Source: Diphasiastrum complanatum
Taxonomy: Eukaryota; Streptophyta; Lycopodiopsida; Lycopodiales; Lycopodiaceae
Reading direction: 5' to 3'
NCBI GenBank assembly: GCA_029204225.1
Contig: CM055097.1
Location: 51,124,195-51,188,194 of the forward strand
Length of the DNA stretch: 64,000 nucleotides
Both the position numbers and the translations under genes were made by a program. Positions 1 through 10,629 of this stretch are shown here, in pieces. Under the pieces are notes generated by a model. The model was not told where the DNA came from. It saw nothing but the letters and a program-made list of their open reading frames with translations, and searched no databases. Positions within the stretch are counted from its first letter, which is position 1. Every line of letters starts with the position of its first letter.

Positions 1-35
1 GTCTCTTTATTGCTATCTATTTGATCAAATAAGAA

Positions 36-209
36 TGTGATCACTAGGTCAGACTTACACACGTAGGGTGCCAATTCCCTCACACTTATTTCCCTACATC
101 AATCTTATCTATGTACATGGTATGTGATCATTAGGTCGGACTTACACACGTAGGGTGCCAATTTCCTCACACTTATTTCCCTACATCAATCTTATCTATG
201 TACACGGTA
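36..209. repeat. 87-bp tandem repeat, two units
   Basis: Two adjacent units, 36-122 and 123-209, each start TGTGATCA and end GTACAYGGTA, and differ at only a few positions. The central phrase (GACTTACACACGTAGGGTGCC, then CCTCACACTTATTT) has a diverged relative near 3965-4005 and 6660-6700, so it probably belongs to a dispersed element end rather than being a simple satellite. Confidence 0.9.
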
Positions 210-470
210 TGCTGATATTCGGCAAAGCCCCAACAGATGACTAGAACTATTTTTCTCAACTCTCCTTATAATGTTCCTAGATAGTTCATTTGCAATGCTA
301 ATGATCAAGAATGTAGATAGAGGGTATCTATGAATAACATCAGCAAAAACTTGTTGAGTGTTAAAAAGTTCTTTGTCAATGGATTTCTTGTCATGTTTGA
401 TATGGATGTTTGCTTGATGAAATAGAATGGAGAGATTGTTGCAAGAGAGACAAGGTTTTGGAAGGCTATT
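192..470 (-). pseudogene. Copia RNase H C-terminal fragment (decayed)
   Basis: The minus-strand reading contains a CNNLSILFHQ stretch, then HIKHDKKSIDKELF and a VFADVIHRYPLSTF stretch. In order and spacing these resemble the end of Copia RNase H (CDN...NPVFH, then the ADI.TK.L motif). Key residues are eroded and no continuous polyprotein surrounds it. It is a remnant without function. Confidence 0.55.
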
Positions 471-599
471 CGAATGAAATGATCGACTCAACACTTTTCT
501 TCTCAATCTTAATCTAATTTTGACGAAGTATTATCCATCACTCTACTTCAAATTCATTGCATTGATGAAATATATTCATACTTGTATCATACATAGATC

Positions 600-860
600 T
601 CATTATTTTTAGTGGAGATAGTGATGAACTTATTGATGAAACCAAGTTGGCATTGTGTAGAGAGTTCAAGATGCAAGATCTTAGCCCTTTGTATTATATT
701 TTGGGTATTCAGATAGTTTGGACAATCTATTATAACTTATTTGTTAATACATTATATATATATATATATGCTACCTTAGTTCTAAAAAGATTTGGATCTA
801 TGCAAAAAAGTAGAAACTCCAATGGAGCACCATATAAGAGGTCCAAATACAGATGATAAA
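600..860 (+). pseudogene. Copia reverse transcriptase fragment
   Basis: The plus-strand translation reads DELIDETK, then REFKMQDLSPLYYILGIQI, which matches the Copia RT segment normally written as L...F.M.DLG...YFLGI. It is followed by LVLKRFGSMQK, the usual next conserved stretch, with an AT-repeat (about 753-770) and frame breaks between. There is no start codon; this is an isolated remnant. Confidence 0.65.
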
Positions 861-1379
861 GGATTCTTCAAGGAGATTATACTCTATAGATCCTTTAAGG
901 GATATTGGATTTTTATGTATTGATTGGAAGCTATAAGTAATGTTTTCAATTCACACATGTCTTAGGTCATGATGATAATGATAATGTTTGTGATTGGAGG
1001 TGTTTTAGAAACTATTGTCAAAATAGAAAGTTTCTAGCCAAAATTGAAGTGCTAGTCTCGAGGTTTTCTTATATTTGTGCAATCTTCAATGTTTGATTAT
1101 TTTTTTGAATAATTTAAGATTCAAAAGACATAATATCAATCAATTAATACATGCTAAAAAAATTTCATTTATGCATAGTGGTCATAAAAAAAATGAAAAT
1201 TATGCCATCATTAGGGAACTGGTCTCACTTAAGAAGAGATTCATATTATTGAAGATAAATTTGCTCTTTCTATCTGTGTGAATGGAATTAACTTATCTTC
1301 TTATCTATGTTTCAGACGTGAGTTATTGAAAGCATAAATATGCATTTGATTTATTATTTATAAATGTCACATTAGTTCA
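861..1379. other. No recognisable gene
   Basis: AT-rich sequence with short open stretches only. I see no conserved motif, RNA gene or terminal repeat. It lies between Copia fragments of opposite orientation and is probably decayed element sequence. Confidence 0.5.
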
Positions 1380-1900
1380 ATTGAAAAATTAGTCAATAAA
1401 TGTGATAAAATAGAATCCTCTTCGACATGATGGGATTTGCATCAGGCCATAGAGATTACAATGAATAAGATCCATAATGTCTTTAGCTTTGTGGGCAAGA
1501 ATACAAGTCTCACAATATTTTTGGAGTGAAGACTATTGATGTGTAAACTTGTGAGAAGATTTTTGTAACACATGTTATATAGTATTGTGATATGGAGATG
1601 TCCTAAGCATCAATATCATAGACTATTACTGTCCAAAGAAGGTGTAAACATAGTTCTTTTATTTAGTGAGAGTGAACATTCATGGGTTGCTGAATAGAGA
1701 TTGCCATCTTCATAGCCTCTAACAAGTACCTTTGAATTGTTGTCTTGCATTAGACACTACTTAGTGTCAAATATAATAGTGTGACCTTGATCAACAATTC
1801 TATTAATGGATAAAAAATTCTTTATCAGAGTAGGAATAAACAAAACATCTTCAATATATTAAGGTGAACCAATACTTTCCTTATTGATCGCAACTGCTCT
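1380..1900 (-). pseudogene. Copia protease / GAG-pre-integrase fragment
   Basis: Read on the minus strand, the piece gives IEDVLFIPTLIKNFLSINR followed by GYEDGNLY and CLGHLHITIL. This is the order found at the protease to GAG-pre-integrase junction in Copia (VLFVP..TKNLLS, then the H.RLGH motif). Several stops and frame shifts are present. It is opposite in strand to the Copia remnant that starts just downstream. Confidence 0.6.
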
Positions 1901-1994
1901 TTAGATTCCAATGTTTACTTCAAGAAAGTACATCAGTCTTTTACATTACTTAGTAGAGGTACATCTACAATATGTTAGTCAGATATAATCTTGT

Positions 1995-2762
1995 TAATTG
2001 CAAGTTAGCTCTCTCACCAATGGAACCAGGCCTCAAATTGTCGAAGGACCAATGTCCCCGAACAATCGAAGAGAAGGAGCAGATGCGTGAGTATCCTTTC
2101 ATTTGATAATAGGATCTCTTACGTATGCCATGATCTGTACCAGACCAGACATAGCTTTTGCAGTCAGCTCCCTAAGTCAGTTTATGACTAACCCTAGTAT
2201 AACACATTGGAAAACTCTTGTTAGAGTTATGAGATATCTTCGAGCTCCTATGGATTTTTGCATTTGTTATAGAACAGTCAACAACGACAAACTCAATTTA
2301 CTCAATGGTTGTAAACACAGATGCAAGTTGGGCAGGAGATGCAGACACTCGTAAATCCACTTTTGGATTTACATTCTTCCTCAACAATGGTACTATTTCA
2401 TGGAACAGTTGCAAGCAATCATTGATAGCTCAATCTTCCACTGAATCAGGTATATTGTAGCCTCTCAAGCTACAAAGGAAGCAATATGGATTATGCTTTG
2501 ACGATTTTATTTTCTGATAATCAAAGTGCCATTGCCTTATTGGCCAACTCTAGGTTTCATTCCAGGAGTAAGCACGTTGAAATCAAGTATCACTATGCCA
2601 GAAGCAAATTTTTCAACAAAGAGGTTAACTTGTAGTATTGTTGAACGCAAGATATGACAGCAGGTATTTTTACCAAAGCATTAAGCTTGGATACACATAG
2701 AAAGTTCTGTGAAGAACTAAGTTTGAAGGTCAAGGCATTCATGGATTTAGATTAAGGGGGAG
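1995..2762 (+). pseudogene. Copia RT/RNase H C-terminal remnant
   Basis: The translation includes MEPGLKLSKDQ, GSLTYAMICTRPDIAFAVSSLSQF, HWKTLVRVMRYL, TDASWAGDADTRKSTFGF and AQSSTESG. These are the thumb/RNase H landmarks of Copia pol in the right order (LMYL..TRPD, then DADWAGD...RRSTSGY). Stops and frameshifts are scattered through it. It ends in a polypurine tract (AAGGGGGAG) that abuts an LTR start at 2763, so this is the 3' end of a plus-strand element. Confidence 0.8.
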
Positions 2763-3656
2763 TGTTGGATTATTCTCCTACAAATCGACCAATCAAGTTT
2801 TAATCTTCATCCAACTCATTATCCAGACCTGTAGTTTTTTTTTTCGTGTTTTTACACAGTCTGCAGAATTACTTGAAAATGGCTAACAGGTGGATATTGT
2901 TACTTCGGCCACTTCGGCCACTTTGAAGACTTCGGCGACTCTGAAGACTTCATAGACTTCAATTTTTGGGCCTTCGGGGTTTTTGCATTTTTCACATGAT
3001 AGTCTACGTTCATTTATGCAGAGTTATAGTTTACATTCAAATTTGCACACAGACTATTTACGACTCTGTTTGGAATTAAAGCCACCGACTTGCATTGATT
3101 GTTAGCAAGTAAATTTCCGAGAAGACCTAACTGAACGAGTGCCAGCACATCACAGCCAACTGAATGTCGCAATTTACAACCTAATTTTTTAGTATAAATA
3201 ACTGCTCACATTTCTACGTTATCATCATCTCAGATCGTTTTTTCATGATCAAGTATTGAAGCATAGTTAGCCTCTCTCTCAAGCTTTCAAGCTTGAACAC
3301 TCTTGAGCATTCTAGCTCAGTTCTTTAGAGTTGATTTAGAGTTTGCTATTGCACTTACTGCTTATGAGCGAAAGTGTTTAATTCAGATAGAGTTACAGTT
3401 TCTCAGAGATAGCTCAAAGCACGCGGCTTTGATCCGCAATTCCTTTGTGCCCATTTCCATTTTGATTTGTTTGTTCAGTATCATGTCAGTATGAATGCTT
3501 CTCTGTAATTCTTTTGTAACTGATAATCTCTTATTATTTGTTTGATATTTCAATGCTTTATGTTTGGCTACATAATCACTTAGTTGCTAGCGATTTCAAC
3601 TTAGTTCCTAAAGATTGAACGTGATTTCTATCACTACTTTTTGTTCAAAATTGACA
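2763..3656 (+). repeat. 3' LTR of Copia remnant (right border approximate)
   Basis: The left border is set by the polypurine tract followed by TGTTGGATTATTC. Inside are a GAAGACTTC/CTTCGGCC minisatellite-like stretch (about 2915-2965) and a TATA-like TATAAATA near 3193. The right border is a guess at ...AATTGACA, because the 5' LTR is missing and flanking homology continues in the tandem copy. Confidence 0.5.
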
Positions 3657-3719
3657 GGCATAGTTATGCACATGAAAGAAGGTTTTTTCGGCCGCGCTCG
3701 ATAAGGTCGTCTACATAAT

Positions 3720-4917
3720 TCGACTTTGTCGAATTATTTTCTTTCATCTTATCACCTCTTTCCAATAGGAATGATTGAGATTCTATCCCTTCAAAGAAAA
3801 CACAACTAGGTCTATGGTACACAAGGATTTGACTTTGACTACTAATTAGAAATTAATCAACTTAGACTTTGAACCTTTTACATTATTTTATTGACACGAC
3901 CCAAGTCTATTTTATTTCATAATACAATATTTTAAATGTGCTCATTGGGCTCATTGGGCTATAGACTTACGCATGCAAGATGCCATGACCCTCACACCTA
4001 TTTTCTTTTTATCGGCTTTATTTATTTATTTACAAAAAATACCCACAGTACGGCCCCTGAGTAGTGCCGGTCCTCACTATGGAGTTAATATGGCCCACGA
4101 GTTTCATTTTGGCGCTTTATTAAATAGCCTGTGACATGTTCCATATACTCGAATCTGGCCATGTTGTGCTCGTCGGTTGTCACGGAAAAAGACTTTGTGT
4201 ACGCCCTCTAGCCAAGTTTGTCAGATGTTAGGGGCTTATTGGGATCAAAGAATAAGGTAAAAAATCGTCCCATTTGGTGGCTGGGACCCACATCAAAATT
4301 TGAGATCGCGAGCAAGTTCTACGGTCGGGCGAACTATGGGATTTGGGCACTTGATGTATTGCTTTGAAAATTGGACTAGAGCCCTTTTGACATCTACTTT
4401 CGTGCCCCAGCCATGCTCTGAGTGGATCTTTGGCCAGTTTATGGTTCTGATAGTAATCTGGTCCAAAGCCATGCCACACTACACCCATGTGTTTGTGTGG
4501 AAGGGGGATGCAGTGGGGGTTGATCTTCAATGTCCTTTGGACATGTACGCCTTGATGGCCGACGACGTGCACTCACATATATGTTGCTGCCATGCAGGTT
4601 CCGGTGCCAGTGCCAGAGATACAAGATCTCATTCCCTTTTATTTCTTTGGTAGTAAATGAAATCTGCCACTCGTCGCATGAGGACTAGCATGGATGTTGC
4701 ATGAGGAACTTATTGATTTTCTCCTCCACACTTTTGGGTCGTCGGAATGCTCAAGATAATGAGATTGAGCGAGATCCTTGGGAGGATGATGTTTGCTACT
4801 CCTCTGTTGATAGTGGTGCGCTTAGCTCTTGCCCTTGTTCTTGAGATGCTTTCTACCCTTGCCCTTGATCAGTGTCCTGTACTGTTGTATCTGGTCCTTG
4901 ATCTTGGCCATCTCCTG
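3720..4917. other. Non-LTR part of tandem unit, unidentified
   Basis: Longer open frames exist on both strands (for example 4300-4653 plus and 4228-4572 minus), but they overlap each other and neither shows a family I know. Near 4280-4370 a third plus frame reads KFEI, then FYGRANYGIWALD in the second copy. This is faintly like the N-terminus of a Copia gag (…NYxxW…), too weak to call. The same content recurs at 6417-7620. Confidence 0.4.
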
Positions 4918-5459
4918 TTAGAGTTATGAGATATCTTCAAGCTACTATGGATTTTTGCATTTGTTATGGAGCAGTCAACAACGACAAACTCAATTTACTC
5001 AATGGTTGTAAACACAGATGCAAGTTGGGTAGGAGATGTAGACACTCGTAAATGCACTTTTGGATTTATATTCTTCCTCAACAATGGTACTATTTCATGG
5101 AACAGTTGCAAGCAATCATCGATAGCTCAATCTTCCACTAAATCAGGTATACCGTAGCCTCTCAAGCTACAAAGGAAGCAATTTGGATTATGCTTTGACG
5201 ATTTTATTTTCTGATAATCAAAGTGCCATTGCCTTATTGGCCAACTCTAGGTTTCATTCCAGGAGTAAGCACGTTGAAATCAAGTCTCACTATGTCAGAA
5301 GCAAATTTTTCAACAAAGAGGTTAACTTGTAGTATTGTTGAATGCAAGATATGATAGCAGATATTTTTACCAAAGCATTAAGCTTGGATACACATAGAAA
5401 GTTATGTGAAGAACTAAGTTTGAAGGTCAAGGCATTCATGGATTCAGATTAAGGGGGAG
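4918..5459 (+). pseudogene. Copia RNase H remnant, second tandem copy
   Basis: Repeats RNase H landmarks seen upstream: VNTDASWVGDVDTRKCTFGF and AQSSTKSG, then a polypurine tract at 5451-5459. It starts abruptly at the duplication joint, so it never had the upstream pol sequence of the first copy. Stops interrupt it. Confidence 0.8.
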
Positions 5460-6352
5460 TGTTGGATTATTCTCCTACAAATCGAGTAATCAAGTTTTAA
5501 TCTTCATCCAACTCATTATCCAGACCTGTAGTTTTTTTTTCGTGTTTTTACACAGTTTGCAGAATTACTCGAAAATGGCTAACAGGTGGTTATTGTTACT
5601 TCAGCCACTTCGGCCACTTTGAAGACTTCGGCGACTCCGAAGACTTCATAGACTTCAATTTTTTGGCCTTCGGGGTTTTCGCATTTTTCACATGACAGTT
5701 TACGTTCATTTATGTAGAGTCACAGTTTACATTCAAATTTGCACACAGACTATTTACGACTTTGGTTGGAATTAAAGCCACCGACTTGCATTGATTGTTA
5801 GCAAGTAAATTTTTGAGAAGTCCTAACTGAACGAGTGCCAGCACATCATAGCCAACTGAATGTCGCAATTTACAATCTAATTTCTTAGTATAAATAGGTG
5901 CTCACATTTCTACGTTATCATCATCTCAGATCATTTTTTCATAATCAAGTATTGAAGCATAGTTAGCATCTCTCTCAAGCTTTCAAGCTTGAACACTCTT
6001 GAGCATTCTAGCTCAGTTCTTTAGAGTTGATTTAGAGTTTGCTATTGCGCTTACTGCTTATTTGCGGAAGTGTTTAGTTCAGATAGAGTTACAGTTTCTC
6101 AGAGATAGCTCAAAGCACGCGGCTTTGATATGCAATTCCTTTGTGCCCATTTCCATTTTGATTTGTTTGTTTAGTATCATGTCAGTATGAATGCTTCTCT
6201 GTAATTCTTTTGTAATTGATAATCTCTTATTATTTGTTTGATATCTCAATGCTTTATGTTTGGCTACATAATCACTTAGTTGCTAGCGATTTCAAGTTAG
6301 TTCCTAAAGATTGAACGTGATTTCTATCACTACTTTTTGTTTAAAATTGACA
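5460..6352 (+). repeat. Copia 3' LTR, second tandem copy
   Basis: Starts TGTTGGATTATTC directly after AAGGGGGAG and is nearly identical to the LTR at 2763. The right border is as uncertain as in the first copy. Confidence 0.5.
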
Positions 6353-7620
6353 GGCATAGTCATGCACATGAAAGAAGGTTTCTTCCGCCGCGCTCAATAA
6401 GGTCGTCTACAAAATTCGACTTTGTCGAATTATTTTCTTTCATCTTATCACCTCTTTCCAATAGGAATGATTGAAATTTTATCCCTTCAAAGAAAACACA
6501 ACTAGGTCTATGGTACACAAGGATTTGACTTTGACTACTAATTAGAACTTAATCAACTTAGACTTTGAACCTTTTACATTATTTTATTGACATGACCCAA
6601 GTTTATTTTATTTCATAATACAATATTTTAAATGTGCTCATTGGGCTCATTGGGCTATAGACTTACGCATGCAAGATGCCATGACCCTCACACCTATTTT
6701 CTTTTTATCGGCTTTAATTATTTATTTACAAAAAATACCCACAGTAGGGCCCCCGACTTAAAGTAGTGTCGATCCCTCACTATGGAGTTAATATGACCCA
6801 CGAGTTTCATTTTGGAGCTTTATTAAATAGCCTGTGACATGTTCCATATACTCGAATCTGTCCATGTTGTGCTTGTCGGTTGTCACAGAAAAAGACTTTG
6901 TGTACGCCCTCCAGCCAAGTTTGTTAGATGTTAGGGGTTTATTGGGATCAAAGAATAAGGTAAAAAATCGTCCCATTTGGTGGCTAGGACCCACATCAAA
7001 ATTTGAGATCGCGAGCAAGTTCTACGGTCGGGCGAACTATGGGATCTGGGCACTTGATGTATTGCTTTGAAAATCGGACTAGAGCCCTTTTGAGATCTAC
7101 TTTCGTGCCCCAGCCATTCTCTGTGTGGATCTTTGGCCAGTTTATGGTTCTGATAGTAATTAGGTCCAAAGCCATCCCACACTACACCCATGTGTCTGTG
7201 TGGAAGGGGGACGTAGTGGGGGTTGATCCTCAATGTCCTTTGGACATGTACGCCTTGATGGCCGATGACGTGCACTCAAATATATGTTGCTGCCATGCAA
7301 GTTTCGGTGCTAGTGCCGGAGATACAACATCTCATTCCCTTTTATTTCTTTGATAGTAAATGAAATCTGCCACCCGTCGCATGAGGACTAGCATGGATGG
7401 TGCATGAGGAACTTATTGATTTTCTCCTCCACACTTTTGGGTCGTCGGAATGCTCAAGATAATGAGATTGAGCGAGATCCTTGGGAGGATGATGTTTGTT
7501 ACTCCTCCGTTGATAGTGGTGCACTTAGCTCTGGCCCTTGTTCTTGAGATGCTCTCTACCCTTGCCCTTGATCATTGTCCTGTCCTGTTGCATCTGGTCC
7601 TTGATCTTGGCCATCTCCTG

Positions 7621-8411
7621 CCTGTGCAACTTTGAGTTGAGGTAGCCACTTGGGGCGGTGGGTGGCTGTTGAGTTGTTTGTTGTTGCCAATTTCTCAACG
7701 TGGCCTTGGCCTGAGATAAGTCATGGTGGGCTTGAAGTCAATATTGACCAAAAATCGTTTGGTAGCCTATGAGTGTTTTTCAAAAAGCTGCACCTACTGG
7801 ATCAAAAAGTCTACTTCATGATGGGTGAGTGGGCGTGTGGTGGGCATGCCACTCCTGTCATTCTTGCTGGAGTGTCGTGACCTCCACTCCAAGGCATTGT
7901 TTCTATGTTTTGTCCACTTGAATTTGGACCTGGAGCAGGGCTAGCTACTGCTACACTGATTATGTGGCTTCTTGGATCTTAGCTGTTGTGTCTTACATTG
8001 ATTTATACAAAGCCTTGATGTAAATTTGGATGGCTATCTTTTCTCATCTAAAAATGAAAAACTAGTCAAAATTGTGTTTCTATTCTAGAATATGTCAATG
8101 TGATTCAACCTGAATTTAAGAGGCTTTATTTGTAAGACATTTGTGTGTTATAAAGTGCTTTTGGTTCACTATAGGTGGATTCACCCTTCTTGTGAAGTCG
8201 AGATCAAGGGGGAGACTAGTTTGATCAAATCTATAGTAAGTTTGGATCTAGTTTGGATCTAGAAGATAGATCAAGCTCAAGATCACCTTAGATCTTGTTG
8301 AGAAATCAGAGAGTGATTCATCTTAGGTCCCAAAGAGAGTGGGATAGCTAGTAGTTATCATATCTTGTACAATCCATCTTGTTTCTTTGAATCTATCTCC
8401 TTATCATTGAA
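7621..8411. other. Spacer / Copia leader, no gene
   Basis: No convincing reading frame. The last 200 bases probably represent the untranslated leader of the Copia whose gag ATG is at 8412. A purine tract (GATCAAGGGGGAGA, about 8201-8214) may be an old polypurine tract of another element. I found no 5' LTR matching the one at 19903, so the Copia is already truncated here. Confidence 0.4.
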
Positions 8412-8497
8412 GATGGCATCCATAAGTGCCTATCTTTTGGATTCTAGTGATAGATTGAACTCTTCAAATTATTTGATTTGGAAGTTAAGAATAGAAC
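8412..8497 (+). pseudogene. Copia gag N-terminus, split by Gypsy insertion
   Basis: ATG at 8412 opens a frame reading MASISAYLLDSSDRL, then NYLIWKLRIE, the typical N-terminal NY..W motif of Copia gag (compare the gag start at 30457). The frame is cut at 8497/8498 by a Gypsy LTR and resumes, in register, at 17026. The first nine bases of this ORF are absent from copy B, which begins at the equivalent of 8421. Confidence 0.85.
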
Positions 8498-9160
8498 TGT
8501 AACATGTACTTAGAATTCCTTGCCCAATGTATGGTAAATTGTAATTATTAAATTGTAAATGGCTAAGTCACCTGCTTATGGAGACAATTGTAAATTGCAA
8601 TGTAAATATCTGTTATAGTGACTAAATCCGAGATGGCCAAGGGGGTACTGGGTCTCATAAGAGTCTGCTGGACTGACCTCCTAAAACGTAAAAATGGTTG
8701 ACTGGTCAATATGACATGTGTCATATGCTCACTGGGACACTTGGTCCAATGCATGAGTGACATTTGTCAGACAGTCAATGGATGGGTCAACAAGACATGT
8801 GTCATATGCTCATTGGAACACTTGGTCCAATGTATGAGTGATACGTGTCAGACTGTCCACCTACTAGCTTGCCTATGTGTCAGGGTACTTCCAAGTGGCA
8901 AGTTTCGATTGTGCATGGAGTTTGCCAGTGTCGACGTTAGGATGTGTCAGGGTTAACGGGTGCTTGAGGGGATATAGTGTCAGCCTGGTCAGGCATACCT
9001 GGTTGTGGTATTCCTATGTAGATATGGTTGGGAGGAGACTTGCAGTAGAGCTCTCATGTTTGCTTGTTGATCTATGTACATTTGCTTGAGATTAATAAAG
9101 TGACAGATTTGCTGGGTGATTCTGTGTATTTACGTAGGGTTTGCGAGCTTGTGTGCAACA
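8498..9160 (+). repeat. Gypsy 5' LTR (copy A)
   Basis: 663 bp, TGTAACATGTACTTAG ... GTGTGCAACA, with TG...CA ends. It contains two direct internal repeats around ACATGTGTCATATGCTC...TTGGTCCAATG (about 8709-8750 and 8792-8834). It is followed immediately by the primer site. Confidence 0.9.
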
Positions 9161-9176
9161 TTTGGTATCAGAGCAG
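9161..9176 (+). other. Primer binding site, initiator Met tRNA
   Basis: TTTGGTATCAGAGCAG begins directly after the 5' LTR. TGGTATCAGAGC is complementary to the 3' end of plant initiator methionine tRNA and is the standard primer site of plant LTR retrotransposons. Confidence 0.85.
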
Positions 9177-9722
9177 TTGCTTTCAAGACTTGTGTGGGAT
9201 TTGGCATCTTCAGTTAGGGTTTGGAGCATTCTTGGAGAGCCAACGTCCTACAGCAGGTGATCTGTTGGCAGATTTGGAGCCCATAAGATAGTATATTGAA
9301 GTCCTATGGTGGATTGCTAATCTTTTGGAAGCCTTTGAGCATTTTCTACTACGCGGCTTGATTATTCTCTTCGCTTTTGTGAAAATCCAGCCCACATAGG
9401 ATTTGTAAATCTGTTTGTAACTTCTTCAATACTCAATATTTTTCGTATCTGTCAGTTGCAATAAGCTTCTTGTGGTAGGTCACTGGTAGGATAGGGCTTT
9501 TTGCCTTCTGATTCGGTGATCATCCATAGTTTTTTGCCAATTGTCAATTTGAAACTCTAGTTTGTTGGTTTTTGGAGAAGAAGAGTCTATGTGTAGTTAG
9601 AACTTGGCTGTAGGAGATTTATTCTATCCAGTTCTTCTAGGAATTCAAGGCAACCTATTTGTGTAGTGATTTGAGATGTTGAGAGCCTGGTTTTCTTTGT
9701 CTCTACTACCTATTTTTTTGCT

Positions 9723-10330
9723 ATGGCTTTTGCAAGCAACACCAGTCAAGATTCACAGAGATTAGATGTTGTATGTTCCAAGGTGGATACTATCGAAGCT
9801 ACTCTTAAGCTAATTTTGGAGCAACTCAAAGGTAAAGGGGTTAGTGTTCCTGAGAGAGTCAGTGGTTCAACTATGAAAGCATAAAGGACATTGTCAACAG
9901 GCCATGAAGCTGAGTTGGGGTTTCGAAAGAGGAAAGCTACGTACTATCAAAGATTTAAAACCTCCAAAGTTCACTGGAGCAGTATCTATGAGAACTATTG
10001 ATGCTGTTAAGAATTGGTTGTAAAAGTGGAGAAAGCATTCCAGATGTGTGGCATAGACGATGACACTGAGATGATTGCTGAAGCCACATATTGTTTTCAA
10101 GAGTCAGCACAAAGGTGGTGGAGGAAGGTGGAAAATGATGACCTAGTTCCAACCACATGAGAGGCATTCCGACAAATGTTTGCGCAAAACTGGGTGCCTA
10201 TGGATGAAGACAATAGAGCCATGCAACAATGGTCTTATTTGAAGCAGGGTAACTTGAGTGTGCATGATTATGCTGACAAGTATCGAGAGGCTTTGTTACG
10301 CATTCCCATTAGAGAAGTTACAAACATCAA
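9723..10330 (+). pseudogene. Gypsy gag, 5' part, broken
   Basis: ATG at 9723 (MAFASNTSQDSQRL) opens a frame with a coiled-coil-like heptad stretch, then stops at a TAA near 9883. A frameshifted continuation carries the retrotransposon gag core: VEKAFQMCGIDDDTEM, QESAQRWWRKVEND, FRQMFAQNWVP and DYADKYREALLRIP. These are the capsid landmarks W...F, A..WW and F...F. The zinc-knuckle part is absent. The frame ends where the 4.96-kb insert begins. Confidence 0.8.
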
Positions 10331-10629
10331 AAGGGCCGTCTAAAAAATGCCACGTAGGACAAAAAAAAAATGCCGGATTTTAAAACTCCGATGGACTTTC
10401 AGGTCCAGTTTAGCTTAACCTTACTAGCAATGTGTAGTTAACATGACACGATTATGACGCATGCAACTGCGACTTCAAGAACCTATGACGCTCATTAACT
10501 AACTTTTTCAAATTTGAAAATGAGATTGTGTCTTTAACTAGCGAGAGATTAAACACAGAATCTCAAGTACACCATGGATGAGGAATAGTGTCTATTTTCT
10601 TTTTGGTCTGTCAGCTGATGTTTGCGGAG

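Larger units (their letters stand above)
2221..4917. repeat. 2.7-kb tandem duplication, unit 1
   Basis: This unit begins inside the Copia RNase H (TTAGAGTTATGAGATATCTTC), runs through the 3' LTR and about 1.2 kb beyond, and ends at ATCTCCTG. The next base starts the same RNase H sequence again. The joint shares only a short TG/TGTTAGAG-like overlap with the outer borders, which fits unequal crossing-over or slippage. Confidence 0.9.
4918..7620. repeat. 2.7-kb tandem duplication, unit 2
   Basis: Direct repeat of 2221-4917, with an offset of 2697 at the start and 2703 at the end, so only a few small indels separate them. It repeats the Copia RNase H end, the polypurine tract, the LTR (starting at 5460) and the downstream segment. 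At 7620 it leaves the homology and continues into CCTGTGCAAC. Confidence 0.9.

Noticed and set aside
4228-4653. Overlapping 114- and 117-codon frames on both strands
   Set aside because: They sit on the same DNA in opposite directions, recur only through the tandem duplication, and show no domain.
8709-8834. CRISPR-like direct repeats
   Set aside because: There are only two imperfect copies inside an LTR, in a plant nuclear context.
9161-9176. Possible tRNA genes at TGGTATCAGAGC sites (also 29871, 47024, 47238, 62942)
   Set aside because: Only the primer-complementary 12-13 bases are present, next to LTR ends; no cloverleaf surrounds them.
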